Program-made: the position numbers and the translations under genes
Assembly: GCA_023419655.1 (NCBI GenBank)
Contig: JAEZXP010000073.1
Coordinates: forward strand, 1 to 15,144
Reading direction: 5' to 3'
DNA: 15,144 bases
DNA from: Bacillota bacterium
GTDB taxonomy: Bacteria > Bacillota > Clostridia > Lachnospirales > Lachnospiraceae
The notes under the pieces: generated by a model
The model's input: the letters and a program-made list of their open reading frames with translations, nothing else
The model's database searches: none
Told to the model about the DNA's origin: nothing
In this document: positions 13,658 through 15,144 of the stretch, one piece after another
Position numbering within the stretch: position 1 is the first letter of the stretch
Layout: each line of letters begins with the position of its first letter

Positions 13658-13685
13658 AAACGACCTCACTTAAATTAATAAACAA

Positions 13686-13714
13686 ATCATATCGTACAAA
13701 ATCGAATTTGTCAA
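13686..13714 (-). promoter_or_regulatory. Consensus sigma-A promoter of the MutS2-like leader
   Basis: TTGACA (13714-13709), exactly 17 nt, TATGAT (13691-13686). The -35 overlaps the TGA stop of the upstream gene. Transcription should start near 13679, about 22 nt before the leader-peptide ATG. Confidence 0.88.
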
Positions 13715-14202
13715 TTATATTCTTCAACATTCTCCGAGGCAATTGCCGTTGTACCGGATTCAAATTCCACGGATTCCAATTCCCCTATTTTTTCATTCTT
13801 ATTGTCCTGATCTTCATCTTTAAATAAAGCGTCATGCTTCTTTTTATTCTTATTCGCATTTAACATCGCTGACATTTTTGCCATCTGATATAATTTGGGA
13901 TTGTGCTCCAAAAGCTTTTTTTCGTCAGAAGCAGGAACCTTATCTCCTCTTGCTATCCTTCTTGCAATCGCCATGAGCTTTGCCAAATCCACATTCGCCT
14001 TTTCCTGTGCCTTTGAGCTTTCCTTAATTTGTTCCATTTGTTCATAAAACATATCTTTGGCTTTATTCGATATTTCTAAAATATCCTTTTGTTTATCCGG
14101 AGAAGGGCGTTTTTCATTTGCCTTATCCGGTATATCCGCTGCCTGAAGGCTTTTATTGTGTATATCCCGAAGTTTTACTTCGCTCTCATTTGATATCCTC
14201 AT
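13711..14202 (-). CDS. Charged helical hypothetical protein
   Basis: 163 residues from ATG 14202, chosen because GGAGGG lies 4 nt before it. The frame is open to 14331, and a TTG at 14295 with an identical SD is an alternative that adds 31 mostly basic residues. There is no signal peptide, membrane segment or Cys. The middle (about 38-115) is predicted helical, with a basic A-R-R-I-A-R-G-D-K-V-P-A-S-D-E-K-K-L-L block (80-98) and a K-L-Y-Q-M-A-K-M-S-A-M-L helix, then N-K-N-K-K-K. The C-terminal 35 residues are strongly acidic. I do not recognise the family. It lies between the metallopeptidase gene and the MutS2-like leader, and its stop overlaps the -35 of that leader's promoter. A structural or nucleic-acid-associated role is possible but unsupported. 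Confidence 0.75.
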   Translation of the reverse strand: MRISNESEVKLRDIHNKSLQAADIPDKANEKRPSPDKQKDILEISNKAKDMFYEQMEQIKESSKAQEKANVDLAKLMAIARRIARGDKVPASDEKKLLEHNPKLYQMAKMSAMLNANKNKKKHDALFKDEDQDNKNEKIGELESVEFESGTTAIASENVEEYN

Positions 14203-14204
14203 TT

Positions 14205-14308
14205 TACCCTCCATCTGCCGCTTCAGCGGCATATAAATACTGAGCGAAAAGCACCCTCTGTGCTTTTTGCCGGTTGAAAATCTTTTTCTTTTCAACCTAC
14301 CCTCCATC
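14205..14308 (-). repeat. Duplicated Shine-Dalgarno segment (11-nt direct repeat)
   Basis: The 11-mer GATGGAGGGTA (minus strand) occurs at 14308-14298 and again at 14215-14205, 93 nt apart. The second copy places GGAGGG 4 nt before ATG 14202. The first places GGAGGG 4 nt before an in-frame TTG at 14295. Two alternative translation starts with the same SD geometry are therefore possible. Confidence 0.6.
14216..14297. repeat. Three tandem perfect hairpins upstream of the hypothetical gene
   Basis: Hairpin a: TGCCGCT/AGCGGCA at 14216-14231, ending next to the SD. Hairpin b: AAAAGCAC (14247-14254) with GTGCTTTT (14260-14267), 8 bp and a 5-nt loop; on the minus strand it has a short T tail and could end the metallopeptidase transcript. 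Hairpin c: GGTTGAAAA (14272-14280) with TTTTCAACC (14289-14297), 9 bp. All three lie in the likely 5' UTR of the gene at 14202. Confidence 0.7.
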
Positions 14309-14347
14309 CTCTCATAAATACATGAATCCACACTGCCATCTGTAATT

Positions 14348-14376
14348 AATATCGGATAAACAGGCGCATTTGTTAA
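14348..14376 (-). promoter_or_regulatory. Possible promoter for the hypothetical gene
   Basis: -35 TTAACA (14376-14371), 17-nt spacer, -10 GATATT (14353-14348). The -10 is weak. Spacing and position between the two genes are right. Confidence 0.4.
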
Positions 14377-14400
14377 GGGTATTTGAGGAATATACGTATT

Positions 14401-15084
14401 TTAGCTATTCAGTCTCTTTTTTACCGCTCTCCAGTCCGGAAGATACGTATCCATATATCCTTTAAAAACTGCATTATGGCTATGCTCCAGCAGATGTACA
14501 AGCTCATGCACTACAACATACTCGAGACATTCCACAGGCTTCCTGGCTAACTGCAAATTAATAGCGATACATTTATCCCTGGTATTGCATGTACCCCACC
14601 TGCTTTTCATGTTTCTTACTTTTATCTCTTCTGACTTTACACCGATGACAGCCTCCCATTTTTCTACCAGCTTCGGAAGTGTTTTTTTTAGCTGATTCCT
14701 GTACCATTCATTCAGAATTTTCTCCCGCTGTTTACCCGTACTGTCTTTATCCGCTGTCAGCACCAGTCTATTATCTGTAATCGATACCTTGGCCCTATGA
14801 TGATAATTTATCTCTAAATAATATGGTATCCCCCATACATAATGGATTTCACCGGCTGCATACTCCGATTCTGCCTGGATAATCCGATTTTTAAATTTAT
14901 CCAGTTGCTTTTCAATCCAATCTATCCTTCCGGCGGCAAATTTTATAATTGCCTCATCCTTCATTCTTAATGGTGCGGAGATACTGACCTTTCCGTCATG
15001 ACCGGATACTTTAAGATACATGTTTTTTATATTCTTTTTATTTATTTCGATTTCTATGTTTGAAACCACCATCTTCTTAGCCAT
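14401..15084 (-). CDS. YgjP/SprT-like zinc metallopeptidase (M48-type, DUF45)
   Basis: 227 residues from ATG 15084 with AAGGG upstream. The N-terminal half (1-110) is beta-rich, with the family's S-I-S-A-P segment and W-G-x-x-Y-x-L (84-90). The catalytic half has S-R-W-G-T-C (161-166), a conserved YgjP block, then I-A-I-N-L-Q-L (173-179) and V-V-H-E-L-V-H (191-197). This is the HExxH zinc site, with His193, Glu194 and His197. The third ligand is most likely His203 in H-S-H-N-A-V-F. Length and layout fit the YgjP-like family of cytoplasmic putative metallopeptidases, in some genomes linked to restriction or repair genes. Substrates are not known. It is the first gene of the right-hand block, and the following hypothetical gene probably has its own promoter. 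Confidence 0.9.
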   Translation of the reverse strand: MAKKMVVSNIEIEINKKNIKNMYLKVSGHDGKVSISAPLRMKDEAIIKFAAGRIDWIEKQLDKFKNRIIQAESEYAAGEIHYVWGIPYYLEINYHHRAKVSITDNRLVLTADKDSTGKQREKILNEWYRNQLKKTLPKLVEKWEAVIGVKSEEIKVRNMKSRWGTCNTRDKCIAINLQLARKPVECLEYVVVHELVHLLEHSHNAVFKGYMDTYLPDWRAVKKRLNS

Positions 15085-15112
15085 CCTATTCCCTTATTCC
15101 TTTTTTACACAG

Positions 15113-15143
15113 ATTATACTCACGCTGCACTTATCCATGTTAA
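15113..15143 (-). promoter_or_regulatory. Possible promoter of the metallopeptidase gene
   Basis: A perfect -10 TATAAT (15118-15113) lies 29 nt before the ATG. A TTAACA at 15143-15138 could be the -35, but the 19-nt spacing is long and the window ends here. Confidence 0.4.
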
Positions 15144-15144
15144 T

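Larger units (their letters stand above)
13325..13679 (-). promoter_or_regulatory. 5' leader of the MutS2-like gene with attenuator structures
   Basis: This otherwise gene-free stretch is read as one leader RNA. Order on the minus strand: leader ORF (13657-13619); a strong hairpin with outer arms 13609-13605/13579-13575 and inner arms 13602-13595/13591-13584; a smaller hairpin 13571-13567/13558-13554; segment 2 (13537-13525); segment 3 (13510-13501); segment 4 (13494-13486); and a second terminator (13406-13366). Segment 1 (13658-13646), which contains the leader AUG, pairs with segment 2 over 13 bp (one G-U). Segment 2 can instead pair with segment 3 over 7 bp (13536-13530 with 13510-13504), which would block the 3:4 terminator. 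The arrangement is that of ribosome-controlled transcription attenuation. Confidence 0.7.

Noticed and set aside
13325..13679. T-box or other known riboswitch in the MutS2-like leader
   Set aside because: No T-box UGGN bulge, specifier-loop pattern or other known aptamer motif seen. The leader ORF plus alternative stems fit attenuation.
13551..13763. 70-codon minus-strand open frame
   Set aside because: It runs through the promoter, leader peptide and hairpins of the MutS2-like leader and overlaps the end of the hypothetical gene; no SD. The RNA structures explain this stretch better.

Overview
The window looks like chromosomal DNA from a low-to-moderate GC Gram-positive anaerobe, most likely a clostridium of the Lachnospiraceae type. 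The pointers are strong AGGAGG-type ribosome binding sites, a PPi-dependent phosphofructokinase, rubrerythrin and rubredoxin proteins, a DUF4358/MBOAT/DHHW cassette, an SPKTG-type cell-wall sorting signal, and a c-di-GMP-I riboswitch ahead of a secreted CAP-domain protein. All genes but one are on the minus strand. The exception is the SPKTG surface protein at 7928-8578. I see no insertion sequence, phage, CRISPR array, tRNA or rRNA.

Layout, left to right. (1) 1-2453: the start of a DUF2207 secreted/membrane protein (cut by the window edge), a glycerophosphodiester phosphodiesterase, and a one-pass membrane protein with GdYkDS-type repeats and a DUF6273 domain. (2) 2587-5699: an envelope O-acylation cassette, transcribed DUF4358 lipoprotein, MBOAT acyltransferase, DHHW/SGNH-like protein. 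(3) 5894-7745: an oxidative-stress pair. One protein has a rubredoxin at each end of a helical domain that lacks diiron ligands. The other fuses a ferredoxin to a rubrerythrin and carries an internal ribosome binding site. A sigma-A promoter and a PerR-like palindrome precede the pair. (4) 7928-9945: the SPKTG surface protein and the PPi-phosphofructokinase, convergent on a shared bidirectional terminator. (5) 10066-11357: a secreted FN3-FN3-CAP protein behind a c-di-GMP-I riboswitch with its own promoter. (6) 11420-13714: a MutS2-like ATPase without the Smr nuclease domain, preceded by a leader of about 355 nt. (7) 13711-15143: an unrecognised charged helical protein and a YgjP-type metallopeptidase.

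The most interesting region is 13325-13714. A consensus promoter (TTGACA-17-TATGAT) drives a leader with a 12-codon ORF (MLSIVVMEKIAK) that has its own SD. It is followed by RNA segments that can pair 1:2 with 3:4 (terminator) or 2:3 (antiterminator), the classical attenuation layout. Segment 1 includes the leader start codon. The peptide has an I-x-V-hydrophobic run followed by Glu (IVVM-E), resembling the macrolide-stalling motifs of ErmCL (IFVI) and ErmAL1 (IAVV-E). A second terminator lies just before the structural gene. MutS2 of Bacillus subtilis is reported to act on collided ribosomes, so I infer a translation-stress or antibiotic-inducible ribosome-rescue ATPase. This is a hypothesis from sequence alone.
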